NCBI RefSeq assembly: GCF_026343955.1
Contig: NZ_JAPKNI010000007.1
Location: 153,781 to 217,780, forward strand
DNA length: 64,000 nt
Direction of reading: 5' to 3'
Origin: Kaistia defluvii
GTDB taxonomy: Bacteria; Pseudomonadota; Alphaproteobacteria; Rhizobiales; Kaistiaceae
Position 1 is the stretch's first letter. Each line of letters starts with the position of its first letter. A program made the position numbers and the translations under genes. A model generated the notes under the pieces. It was not told where the DNA came from, searched no databases, and saw only the letters and a program-made list of their open reading frames with translations. This document shows positions 46,323 through 55,033 of this stretch, piece after piece.

Positions 46323-47564
46323 GTGAAGGTGCTGTTCATTCACCGACGCGGGATAGGCCAGTTCGAGCATCTGGCCTTGAACCTCGCCGCCGGGGGCAGC
46401 GACGTCACGCTGATCACCGAGACCGTCGATCGCCGGTTGCCCGGCGTGCGTATCGTCCGACACCGGGCGGAGCCGCCGCCGAGGCCCGGGGTTGTCCAAA
46501 GCAGCCCTCTGGCCACGACCGAGCATCACGTTCGGATTGGACTGCGGGTTGCGGAGACGCTGGAGGCTCTGGTTCGAGCCGAGGGGCCGCCGGATATCAT
46601 CCTCGGCCATATCGGCTGGGGCAGCATGATGTTCAGCAAGGATGTCGTGCCACGCGCCCCGACGCTCGGCTATTGCGAATTCTTCTATAGCCCGGAAGGT
46701 GCTGATGTCGGCTTCGATCCAGCCGATGTCATCGACCTCGACGTGCGCCAGCGCCTAAGGCTCCGCAACGCCGCCCAGTTGATCACGCTCGACGCGATCG
46801 ACGCGGGCATCAGCCCTACCGGATGGCAGCGCAGCCGCTATCCCGGCAGTGTCCAGCGCCGGATCGCCGTTTGCCATGATGGCATCGATGTCCGGCGGTT
46901 CCGGCCCGACGCTGGTCGCGGACTGACGCTTCCCAATGGTCGCGTCATCAAGGCGGGCGACCCGGTCGTCACCTTCGCGGCGCGCGATCTCGAGCCCTAT
47001 CGCGGCTTTCCGCAGGCCGTGAAGGCTGCGGCCCAGGTTCTGGAGCGCAACAAGGACGCGATCTTCGTATTCGCCGGCGGCGATTCCAACAGCTATGGCG
47101 CGTCACGCCGTGACGGAAAATCCTGGAAACAGGCGATCCTGGAAGAGACGCCTCTGGATCCAAACCGCGCGTTCTTTCCGGGCCATATTCCCCATCAGAC
47201 CTTGACGCGGCTGTTTCAGATTTCCGCCGCTCACGTCTATCTCACCTACCCGTTCGTGCTGTCATGGTCCGTGCTGGAAGCCATGTCCTGCGGGGCTCTG
47301 GTGATCGGATCGGCGACGCCGCCCGTCCAGGAAGTGATCCGGCACGGACGGAATGGCCTGCTGGTGCCGTTCTTCGAGCCCGACGCACTGGCGGAGACCA
47401 TACTCGACGTGCTGGCGCGGCCGAAGGCCTTCGCGGACATGCGCCGGGGCGCGCGCCAGACCATCATCGAGCGCTATGCCCTCGACAAATGCCTGACACG
47501 ACAGCGCTCGCTGATGGCTCAGTTGCTGGGCGCCTCGATGCATTCGGTCGCAGCAGCCGGTTGA
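46323..47564 (+). CDS. Glycosyltransferase family 4 protein
   Basis: This 413-residue GT-B enzyme starts at a GTG (KVLFIHRRGIGQFEHLALNL). The first domain has GHIGWGSMMFSKDVVPRAP and YCEFFYSPEGADVGFDP; the donor domain has VVTFAARDLEPYRGFP (about 220-235), GHIPHQTLTRLFQIS, and SWSVLEAMSCGALVIGSAT (about 317-335), the EX7E region. It resembles capsule-type GTs with the N-terminal DUF-like region. It is the only rightward GT of the cluster and probably shares a transcript with the MarR gene. Its 3' end overlaps the convergent SGNH hydrolase gene by 46 bases. Confidence 0.87.
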   Translation: MKVLFIHRRGIGQFEHLALNLAAGGSDVTLITETVDRRLPGVRIVRHRAEPPPRPGVVQSSPLATTEHHVRIGLRVAETLEALVRAEGPPDIILGHIGWGSMMFSKDVVPRAPTLGYCEFFYSPEGADVGFDPADVIDLDVRQRLRLRNAAQLITLDAIDAGISPTGWQRSRYPGSVQRRIAVCHDGIDVRRFRPDAGRGLTLPNGRVIKAGDPVVTFAARDLEPYRGFPQAVKAAAQVLERNKDAIFVFAGGDSNSYGASRRDGKSWKQAILEETPLDPNRAFFPGHIPHQTLTRLFQISAAHVYLTYPFVLSWSVLEAMSCGALVIGSATPPVQEVIRHGRNGLLVPFFEPDALAETILDVLARPKAFADMRRGARQTIIERYALDKCLTRQRSLMAQLLGASMHSVAAAG

Positions 47565-48700
47565 GGTCGGCTATCCGCCACGGGCTCGACGACGCAGGAT
47601 TTCAGCGTTCCCGTATAGAGCATTCCAAGCAGCGGCATCACACGATCGGCCGTGGGGTCGAACTCGCCATGCGCGACATTGTCCTTGGGAACATGTCGGC
47701 TGGTCGCCGGAACCCCTTGAGCTACCTGGAACGAGCAGGAAAAGGCGGCAGGCTCCTGCAGCAGCGCCGGGCCGGGATAGAGAAAATCGCAGCTGAGCAT
47801 CGACAGCAGGAATTTGAAGAAGCCGTCGCGCACGCCGCCCTTCAGCATGGCGGCTTCCACGGTGCCGCCCGGCGTGGTGATCTCCAGCGCCGAAGTATCC
47901 GAGGCGCAGACATAGGCCAGGGCGAGCGGCCTGCCCTTCTCGAATTTGAGGTTCAGGCTGTAGCCGCCGAGATCCGCCGTGGTGGCGGAGAAACGGCGGT
48001 TGCTGTAGTTGCGTGCCGGCACGCCGTGCGCCTCGATCAGCGTCTTGGCGTCCAGCACCTTCGCGTCGGCGAAATGCTGGAGGTCGATCGGCAGCGGCAG
48101 CGCTCTCGGACGGGCCGTGATCATGAGGATGCGCTCGAGATCGTCGGCGACGATATCGGCGACGATCGTGGTGGCGACCGGACGGGCATAGTGTCCGAGG
48201 TCGGAATAGAAGGTCGGATCCGACACGACCTCGCGGCCGAACCGGCGCATCAGGTGGCGCGAGACGTTCACGACCGACGTCTCATACCACTGGGAAATGT
48301 AGTGCATGCCCGCATCGATCGCGGGCACGGCGCTGACGTAGGAGGCGCCCCGCGCGCCGAAGATCAGCGTCACGATGCGCAGGGCCGGGTTCTGCGCCCG
48401 CGCATAGCGGATGATGCCCTCGTAGAAGCGGGCCCAATGGCGGAAAGGACGCCTTTCATCGCCATAGACGAAAGCGTCGTTCAGCGCATATTCGATGATC
48501 AGCACGTCGGCATCGGCGAGATGATGCGCATTCGCCTTGAGCTGGAACAGGCCGAAGCCTGACGTGGTGCCGCCCACCGAAAGATCCGCGATCACCTCGA
48601 GGGGCAAGCCGCGCTGCGCCATGCGCGCCAGCAGGCTGGGCCAATAGCCAGGCTGCATGACCGTATTGGAACCGCCGATGACGATCGTCCGAAGCGCCAT
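47519..48700 (-). CDS. SGNH/GDSL-like hydrolase
   Basis: This 393-residue protein starts IVIGGSNTVMQPGYW, where S10 in GGSNT takes the place of the GDSL nucleophile. The block III Asn is in IEYALNDAFVYG (about 68-79) and the closing Asp/His pair is in YSDLGHYARPV (about 165-175). Such enzymes remove or add acyl, often acetyl, groups on polysaccharides. No signal peptide is seen, so it is probably cytoplasmic. The C-terminal 180 residues form an extra beta-rich domain I do not recognise. It is the last gene of the 56.5-47.5 kb leftward set. Confidence 0.8.
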   Translation of the reverse strand: MALRTIVIGGSNTVMQPGYWPSLLARMAQRGLPLEVIADLSVGGTTSGFGLFQLKANAHHLADADVLIIEYALNDAFVYGDERRPFRHWARFYEGIIRYARAQNPALRIVTLIFGARGASYVSAVPAIDAGMHYISQWYETSVVNVSRHLMRRFGREVVSDPTFYSDLGHYARPVATTIVADIVADDLERILMITARPRALPLPIDLQHFADAKVLDAKTLIEAHGVPARNYSNRRFSATTADLGGYSLNLKFEKGRPLALAYVCASDTSALEITTPGGTVEAAMLKGGVRDGFFKFLLSMLSCDFLYPGPALLQEPAAFSCSFQVAQGVPATSRHVPKDNVAHGEFDPTADRVMPLLGMLYTGTLKSCVVEPVADSRPQPAAATECIEAPSN

Positions 48701-48741
48701 GCGCGCTGCCCTCCTTGGGTGTTAGGTGGCGAACCGGGGCA

Positions 48742-49833
48742 TCAATCGGCCATCGGCCGGATGGCAGCGCGCCCAGCCGGAGACAGGCCGCCACAGCGCC
48801 AGACGCTGTAGGGCGTCGGGCTGTCCCAGTCGAAATAATAGGCTGCTGTGACCCGCCCGGCCTCGATATCGCGATCGATGACGGCGCGAACCTGGTCGAT
48901 GAGGACCGTTCGCCTGTCATCCTCGATCGGACAGGTCGCCGAGGTATTCGCGACGCCCCATTCGGTTATCCAGCAGGGCTTGCCGGCCTTGTCCGTGCCG
49001 CAGAAGGACAGGACATCGCGCACCAGACCGTCCCGGCTCGCCCGCGTATGGTTGCCGCCGGGATAGAGGTGGATGCCATAGGCATCGACGAACTGGTCGA
49101 GGCCCCGCCGCTGCATCTGAGCCGTCCATTCGGGCGCCGGGATGATCGCGAGCCCGATCCGGCGGGAGAAGGGGATCGGCATGTCGGCAAGACCGGCCGA
49201 GATGAGCTTCGCATCGCGGTTCAACCGCGATGCCTGCAACTCCTCATGCGTCACGCGGACGATGTCGACATAGCGATCCAGGCCCTGAGCGATTTTGGCC
49301 GGATCGCCGGTCTCGGTCGAGTCCTTGCGGTGGCTCACTGCCAGATCGCCATTGTACCCCGCCCAGTTGATCTCGTTACCGGGCTCGACGGCGACAAGCG
49401 CGATGCCCTGGCTGTCGAGCTTCGCCAAGGCGTCGCGAATGACGACGCGATAGCGTTCGGGGTCGAGATCCGAGAGCCGGAATGCGTCGAAGCTCTTGCC
49501 CTTGGCGGAGCGGCGCTTCGTGTCCTCCGGATAGAAGTCGCGATTGTTGAGCGATATCTCGAGCAGGATCCGCAAGCCGGCTTCATGCGCGATGCGCACC
49601 GCATCGAGGCTCGGCTCGACCGGGGCGCTCAGGGAGAGCCTAACCGAAGCGACGCCGCTCTTCTTCATCGCGTCGATGATGGCCTGGCGCTCCGCCGGCT
49701 TCTGCCAACCGAGATTGACCCGGTTCAGGCCGATCTCGGCGGCATCGGCGGCCGGGCTAACCCAGGCGCCGAATGCCAGCATCATCCCGGCGAATGCCGG
49801 AAGGATGCGCTTTGCGATATCAGGCCGCTTCAT
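48742..49833 (-). CDS. Secreted glycoside hydrolase (TIM-barrel, GH5/GH39-like)
   Basis: This 363-residue protein has a signal peptide at about residues 1-31 (RILPAFAGMMLAFGAWVSP ... AADAAE). The clan A TIM-barrel pattern is readable: the acid/base Glu in AVEPGNEINW (about 145-154) and the nucleophile Glu in PCWITEWGVAN (about 285-295). It therefore cleaves a glycosidic bond outside the cytoplasmic membrane, perhaps trimming or releasing the glycan made by this cluster. It overlaps the upstream pyruvyl transferase gene by 14 bases, showing coupled translation. Confidence 0.8.
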   Translation of the reverse strand: MKRPDIAKRILPAFAGMMLAFGAWVSPAADAAEIGLNRVNLGWQKPAERQAIIDAMKKSGVASVRLSLSAPVEPSLDAVRIAHEAGLRILLEISLNNRDFYPEDTKRRSAKGKSFDAFRLSDLDPERYRVVIRDALAKLDSQGIALVAVEPGNEINWAGYNGDLAVSHRKDSTETGDPAKIAQGLDRYVDIVRVTHEELQASRLNRDAKLISAGLADMPIPFSRRIGLAIIPAPEWTAQMQRRGLDQFVDAYGIHLYPGGNHTRASRDGLVRDVLSFCGTDKAGKPCWITEWGVANTSATCPIEDDRRTVLIDQVRAVIDRDIEAGRVTAAYYFDWDSPTPYSVWRCGGLSPAGRAAIRPMAD

Positions 49834-51049
49834 GGGCTCGGGCTACCGGCTGCGGCACGAGGGCCGCGGCTGGCTGCTTGATGCCGATGTCGTTCAGCGC
49901 GGTGCGGAAGTTGGTCTCGCAGGCGTTGTAGCGATCGATCGTGGCCTGGGCATCGATGGTCGACAGGAACTCCTTGAGATAGGCCTTCTTCTGCCCCTCG
50001 CGGTTCCAGATATTGGCCTCCAGGTGCGGGAAGCCGATGAATTCCAGCATCTCGCGCATCCGATCGTCGACCGCGATCATCAGCGAGGGAATGCCGGCCT
50101 GCATCGTGATGATGCAGCCATGGAAGCGGCGGCCGAAGGAGAGGTCGAGCTGCGAGGCCCAGGTGCGCCAGCGATTGGTGTCGAAGAAGACGTGCAGGTC
50201 GTTCTTCCGCTGCCACTTTTCCTGGTGCTTGTATTCGAGCGGCGCGACGATCCGGCCGGAAGGCGCGTCATAGGCGGGCGTCGCATCGTCGCCGACGATG
50301 TTCATGTTGTAGACGACCACCTCGTCCTGGATGACATAGTGGGCGGTGCTGTCGGGCTTGAGCAGCACATGCGCGTCGACGATCGTGTCCGCGACGCTGC
50401 CGAGATAACCGCCAAAGGCAATGTTCTGCGACTCGACCAGTTCCGGGTTGGCGATCTTCGTCAGCGCCTGGCGCATGCCCGCCGGGTTGAAATAGAGCGA
50501 CGGGCAGCCGGTCGGCCGCACGAACTTCATCCCCTGCTCCTTGAGGAACTCGGAGGTGAAATAGCCGCGCGTCAGGAAATAGCTCTCCTTGTTGCGCAGC
50601 ACGTCGAGGAACTTCTGCGTTCCCGCTGGCAGGTCGTCGCGCAGGTTGGCCTTGCGCTGGATGCCGATGCCCATGACGACGACCGGCATCTTCAGCTTCT
50701 CGAATACCGTGGCTTCCAGATCCGCCGAATAGCCCGGCCGCAGCAGATTGGCCGAGGCGAACACGCAGATATCGAACGCCTGGCTCAGTTCGTCATAGGC
50801 GCCAGGCTGCGACAGGCTGTTGGCCAGATGCCAGAACGGCACATAGGTGACGTCATGATCCTTCAGCGCATGCGCAGCGCCCTCACCGATGAGATAATTG
50901 CCGGTGTTGGCGATCTTCTTGACCTGCTCGATGACATCCTTCTTGGAGCGGATGTCGTCGAAATAGGGCTTGTGCCGCACGGTGGCGCCAGACGCGCTGG
51001 CGACGGTACGTTGAAGATAGGAAGGGATGCCGGTCAGCAAGATGCGCAT
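49820..51049 (-). CDS. Polysaccharide pyruvyl transferase family protein (2)
   Basis: This 409-residue protein starts MRILLTGIPSYLQRTVASAS. It has GNYLIGEGAAHALKDHD, VVVMGIGIQRKANLRDDLP, FVRPTGCPSLYFNP and the catalytic-region FGRRFHGCIITMQAGIPSLM with VDDRMREMLEF. It is a close paralogue of the next upstream gene. Pyruvyl transferases put negatively charged ketal pyruvate on glycans, which in many bacteria serves as the anchor for S-layer or other surface proteins. AGAGGA lies before the ATG. Confidence 0.9.
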   Translation of the reverse strand: MRILLTGIPSYLQRTVASASGATVRHKPYFDDIRSKKDVIEQVKKIANTGNYLIGEGAAHALKDHDVTYVPFWHLANSLSQPGAYDELSQAFDICVFASANLLRPGYSADLEATVFEKLKMPVVVMGIGIQRKANLRDDLPAGTQKFLDVLRNKESYFLTRGYFTSEFLKEQGMKFVRPTGCPSLYFNPAGMRQALTKIANPELVESQNIAFGGYLGSVADTIVDAHVLLKPDSTAHYVIQDEVVVYNMNIVGDDATPAYDAPSGRIVAPLEYKHQEKWQRKNDLHVFFDTNRWRTWASQLDLSFGRRFHGCIITMQAGIPSLMIAVDDRMREMLEFIGFPHLEANIWNREGQKKAYLKEFLSTIDAQATIDRYNACETNFRTALNDIGIKQPAAALVPQPVARAHEAA

Positions 51050-51140
51050 GGCGCTCGTCCTCTGAAGGTTTGCATATCCGAAACAGGGAGCCGCCCTGCC
51101 CGCTTTCGGACGGGACCGGGCAAGGCGGCGAAGTCGTGAA

Positions 51141-52316
51141 CTAGTTCAGGCCGATATCGCGAAGCGCGGTCCGGAAGTTAGTCTCGCGGTCGTTGTACGT
51201 CTCCACGACCTGCGGCACGTTCAGATCGGCCAGATGATCGGAAACGAACTCGGCGCGGTCGTTGGCGGCCTCCAGTGCCGAGGCTTCGATCGCGGGCAGG
51301 CCCGTGAAATTCAGCATCTCGCGCATGCGGTCATCGACCGCCACCATCAGGCCGGGCACGCCGGATTGCAGGGCGATGATATTGCCGTGGAAACGGCGGC
51401 CGATGGAGAAGTCCATCGAAGAGGTCCAGGCGCGCCACTGGTTGGTATCGAAGAAGGTATGCAGCTTGAGCTTCCGCTGCAGCTGGTCCGAATGCTTGTA
51501 GGCCATGTCGCCGATCATCTCGCCGGACGTCGAGTCATAGACCCGGCCATCCTTGTTCGGCTCGACCTTCATGTCGAAATGCAGGAACTCGTCCTGGACG
51601 ACGTAGAAGGATTCGCTTTCCGGCTTGCTCAGCATGTTCACGTCGCGAACCGCCTCCTCCGTCGCACCGAGATAGCCGGAGAACACGGTGCGGCCGCTGC
51701 CGACCTTCACGTCCGGCAGCCGCTTCAGCGCTGCCCGCATGTTGTCGGGAAGGAAATAGACCGACGGGCAGCCCGTGGGCCGCACGAAGGAGAAGCCGCG
51801 CGACTTGAGGAACTCGGCCGTCTCGTAGCCACGGGTCAGGAAGTAGTGCTCCTTGCCCTTGAGGACATCGAGCAGTTCCTGCGTGCCTTCCGGCAGGCCG
51901 GATTCAAGATCGGCGCGGTTCTGGATGCCGATGCCGAGCATGACGATCGGCATATTGAGGTTCTTGAGCACGAGCGCCTCGGCATCGGCCGAAAGCCCCT
52001 TGCGCAGCAGGTTGGCGCAAGTGAACACGCAGATGTCGAAATTGGCGTTGATCTCGTCGAGACCCGTGCCGTTGGTGCACGAATTGTGCAGATGCCAGAA
52101 CGGAATCTGGGTGGCGCCGGCCGGCATGGCGCGGAGCGCGCCCTCGCCGATCAGGTAGTTGCCGGTATTGCTGATATTGCTGAGCTCACGAAGGAAGGCT
52201 TCCTTGCTCTCGGGCTGGAGCTGCTGCTCGCCATAGTTCACGGTCGCGCCCTTGGCGCTCCGGACGAGCCTCGTGTAGTGGCCAGGAATACCCGTGATCA
52301 GGATCCTCGAACGCAT
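51141..52316 (-). CDS. Polysaccharide pyruvyl transferase family protein (3)
   Basis: This 391-residue tandem paralogue of the gene at 49820 starts RSRILITGIPGHYTRLVRSA. It shares GNYLIGEGALRAMPAG, IVMLGIGIQNRADLESGLP, FVRPTGCPSVYFLP, IGRRFHGNIIALQSGVPGLM, VDDRMREMLNF and the ending ETNFRTALRDIG. AAAGGTG precedes the ATG. The two copies are 91 bases apart. Either they act on different positions of one glycan, or they form a heteromer; the sequence does not say. Confidence 0.9.
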   Translation of the reverse strand: MRSRILITGIPGHYTRLVRSAKGATVNYGEQQLQPESKEAFLRELSNISNTGNYLIGEGALRAMPAGATQIPFWHLHNSCTNGTGLDEINANFDICVFTCANLLRKGLSADAEALVLKNLNMPIVMLGIGIQNRADLESGLPEGTQELLDVLKGKEHYFLTRGYETAEFLKSRGFSFVRPTGCPSVYFLPDNMRAALKRLPDVKVGSGRTVFSGYLGATEEAVRDVNMLSKPESESFYVVQDEFLHFDMKVEPNKDGRVYDSTSGEMIGDMAYKHSDQLQRKLKLHTFFDTNQWRAWTSSMDFSIGRRFHGNIIALQSGVPGLMVAVDDRMREMLNFTGLPAIEASALEAANDRAEFVSDHLADLNVPQVVETYNDRETNFRTALRDIGLN

Positions 52317-52348
52317 GCAGACGCACCTTTCCTCTTGCCCCTTCGTCG

Positions 52349-55033
52349 TCAGGCGACGGCCGGGACTACAATCTCAATACTGGGTTGTGGTTCGGCCGGA
52401 CGGTTGGGCGTCCGCGTGACGATCCGCGGTGTGGTCGAGACAGACTGGTCACACCATTCGACGAAGGGACCGAAAGAAGCGGCCCAGGACCGACCGGAGG
52501 CGGTGAACAGGCCGCCGTCGCGCAGCCGGCCGAGCCGATTGCGGTCACGGGCGAGCGATTCCACCGCGTTGGCGAGGTCGGCGACGATCTTCAGATCCGA
52601 CTCGCCCTCGATCAGGATGCCATCGCGGCCATCGGTAACCAGTTCGTCGACCGCGCCGACGGCGGTCGCGACCGGGACGCAGCCGACGAGTTGCGCCTCG
52701 GCGATCATCAGCGGCGCGCCTTCCCAGCGCGACGGCATGATCAGGATGTCGCCCCAGGCCAGGATCGCCGCGATTTCGCGGCCGCCAAAGATCGGCGGCC
52801 GAACGGTGACGCCAAGTTCCCGAAGCTTGCCGGTCCAGGAACTCGGCTGCTCGGCGAGGATCTCGCCGCCAACGGCCAGCGCCTCATAAGGAATATTGCG
52901 AGCCCGGAGATCCTGCAGCGCCGCGTGGATGCGGTCGATGCCCTTCTGCGGCTCGAACCGGCCCATATAGAGGATGCGCAGGGGCGCATCCGCCGCGCGG
53001 GCCTGCCGGTTCTGCACGATTTCCGTCAGCATCTTCGGCTTGACCGAAATGCTCGGCGCGTTGGCGACCGCGTAGATCTTCTCCAGCGGCACGCCATAGC
53101 TGTGCAGATAGACCTTGAGCTGCTCGGAGCAGGTCAGGAACGCATCGTAGCAATGTTCATGCGCGATGGCCGCGAAGGGCTGGCCCGCCGGGCGGCGCAG
53201 CGGGGTCTCGTCCACCACATGAAGGTAGCAGGCGGTTCGCGTGCCCTCGGAGCGCAACCGCGCCATCAGCGGATGCACCGCCATGACGTGGTTGTTGATG
53301 ATCAGGTCGAAGCCGGAGAGCTGGCCTTTCAGCGCATTCCAGTCGACATCGTGGTACTCGGCGATGAAATCCTGACCCAAGAAGCGGTTGGAGCCGCCCC
53401 AGGCCGGGATGCCCGCCTTCCAGAAGTGGATGAAATCGAACGAGGCGTCGAACTCGTCGAGCACGTCCATGCGGCCATTGCCGAGCACAAACAGATGCGT
53501 CTCGAAGCCTTCGGCCTTCAACTCGCGCGCCGCCGCGAAGGCAACTTTCTCGGCGCCACCGAAGGAGGCATTGGGTACGAGGAGCGCGAGCGTGCGCTTG
53601 CCGCTTTTCGCATGACCGAGCGGGAGGACCGGAGCCCCGCCCACCTCGGTGCGCAGCTGCTTGTAGAGCTCGGACAGCGCCGGCAGGCGGGATCCGCGCC
53701 AGGTCCAGCGCTTGGCCGCCACGGCCTGCAGCGGGCTGGTTGCGATCGTATGCACGAGGTTGATCAGCGACTGTTCCGGCGTCGCGGAAGAACGCTTCGG
53801 GGCCTCGGCCGGGAAGGGAAAGCGCACCTTGACCACGGCGACCGTCGGCCAGACCTGGTCCGCCGCGATCGAGCCCAGCCAATCGAGCGCATTGTTGCGG
53901 ATCGCGTCGCGGACGATGGTCGACGACATGAAGATCAGGTCGGCGCGTCCCTTGCGGACATGGCCCGACGGCATTACCTCGATATCGATCCCGCGCTCGG
54001 CCGGGACATTGCGGATCTGCACGAAGACGACATTGGCCGCTTCGGTGGCCCGCTCCAGATGCACGAGCAGGTTGGGCCAGAGGCGCGACTGCTTGAGGAG
54101 CTTCAGCGTCTCGCGGCTGCCCGCCGCCAGGAAAGGCGGAAAGTGGAAGTTGTCCGGCTCGGCGGCGCTGCCCCAGAAGGCCCGGATCGCCTCGTCGAAA
54201 TCGAGGATCGACGGCTCCAACGTCGGATCGGTGAAGCAGGCAATGGCGCCGTCGCCGGTGCGCAGCATGGCGTAGCGCGGCGCTTCCTGATGCTCGAAAT
54301 CAACCAGGGTCGAGCGGCGGAACAGCGCCTTATGGCGTCGGCGAAGAAAGCTGAGCGAAGCGGCGCGGTCGCGGTTCGCTTCCTTGAAGCGGCTTTCCGC
54401 GCGCAGGCGGTATTCGAAGGCCGTGTCGTGGCAGGGCACGCCGACGAAGCCGGCCTCGATGCAGGACAGCCAGAACTCCCAATCCTCGAAGCCGTTCTGC
54501 CGGTCGGCGTCGAAGCGCACCCCGGCATCGAAGACGTCGATCGAGATCATCGAGCCGGTGTCACAGATATTGTCGGACACGCAATGCGTCAGCCGCGAAT
54601 AGCCGTCGCCATAATGCGCGCCCCATCGCACCGAGAAGGTGTCGATATTGGTATAGACCCAGCCGCACTGCTCCGCCTTCAGGCGCGCATAAAGCGTGTC
54701 GATCGTGGTCGGGAGGACGCGGTTGTCGGCGTCGAGAAAATAGACTGCCTTCGCATCCGGCAGGCTTTCGACGATGAAGTCGATCGCCCGGTTTCGCGCG
54801 CCGCCCGGACCCGCATTGGGGCCGAAGATGACATGCAGCTCGGGCCGCGTTGCCGCGTAAAGCGTCAGCGCATCGAACACCTCGCGGCGCGGATCGCCGT
54901 CGACGGAAACAACGACCTCGATCCGACACTCGGTAACCGATGCGAAAGCCGTCTCCAGCGCTTCGACTGCCAGGGCCGCATGGCCGTAGAGCGGCATCGC
55001 GATAACGACGAGATCCCGGTCCTCACTGGACAT
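52349..55033 (-). CDS. Bifunctional GT2-GT4 glycosyltransferase
   Basis: This 894-residue protein fuses two glycosyltransferases. The N-terminal GT2 domain (about 1-260) has VVIAMPLYGHAALAVEALET, GPNAGPGGARNRAIDF and the metal site YFLDADNRVLP (about 98-108). The C-terminal GT4 domain (about 490-870) has LLVPNASFGGAEKVAFAAAR, ILYMGRFEPQKGIDRIHAAL (about 680) and MPSRWEGAPLMIAEAQLVG, the EX7E region. The middle 230 residues are unrecognised. ATG 55033 has GGGGAGG five bases upstream. It overlaps the end of the upstream gene by 11 bases. It may add two sugars in succession. Confidence 0.85.
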   Translation of the reverse strand: MSSEDRDLVVIAMPLYGHAALAVEALETAFASVTECRIEVVVSVDGDPRREVFDALTLYAATRPELHVIFGPNAGPGGARNRAIDFIVESLPDAKAVYFLDADNRVLPTTIDTLYARLKAEQCGWVYTNIDTFSVRWGAHYGDGYSRLTHCVSDNICDTGSMISIDVFDAGVRFDADRQNGFEDWEFWLSCIEAGFVGVPCHDTAFEYRLRAESRFKEANRDRAASLSFLRRRHKALFRRSTLVDFEHQEAPRYAMLRTGDGAIACFTDPTLEPSILDFDEAIRAFWGSAAEPDNFHFPPFLAAGSRETLKLLKQSRLWPNLLVHLERATEAANVVFVQIRNVPAERGIDIEVMPSGHVRKGRADLIFMSSTIVRDAIRNNALDWLGSIAADQVWPTVAVVKVRFPFPAEAPKRSSATPEQSLINLVHTIATSPLQAVAAKRWTWRGSRLPALSELYKQLRTEVGGAPVLPLGHAKSGKRTLALLVPNASFGGAEKVAFAAARELKAEGFETHLFVLGNGRMDVLDEFDASFDFIHFWKAGIPAWGGSNRFLGQDFIAEYHDVDWNALKGQLSGFDLIINNHVMAVHPLMARLRSEGTRTACYLHVVDETPLRRPAGQPFAAIAHEHCYDAFLTCSEQLKVYLHSYGVPLEKIYAVANAPSISVKPKMLTEIVQNRQARAADAPLRILYMGRFEPQKGIDRIHAALQDLRARNIPYEALAVGGEILAEQPSSWTGKLRELGVTVRPPIFGGREIAAILAWGDILIMPSRWEGAPLMIAEAQLVGCVPVATAVGAVDELVTDGRDGILIEGESDLKIVADLANAVESLARDRNRLGRLRDGGLFTASGRSWAASFGPFVEWCDQSVSTTPRIVTRTPNRPAEPQPSIEIVVPAVA

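Noticed and set aside
49820..52316. Mobile element or recent insertion made of the two similar genes
   Set aside because: They are pyruvyl transferase paralogues without terminal repeats, transposase or integrase.
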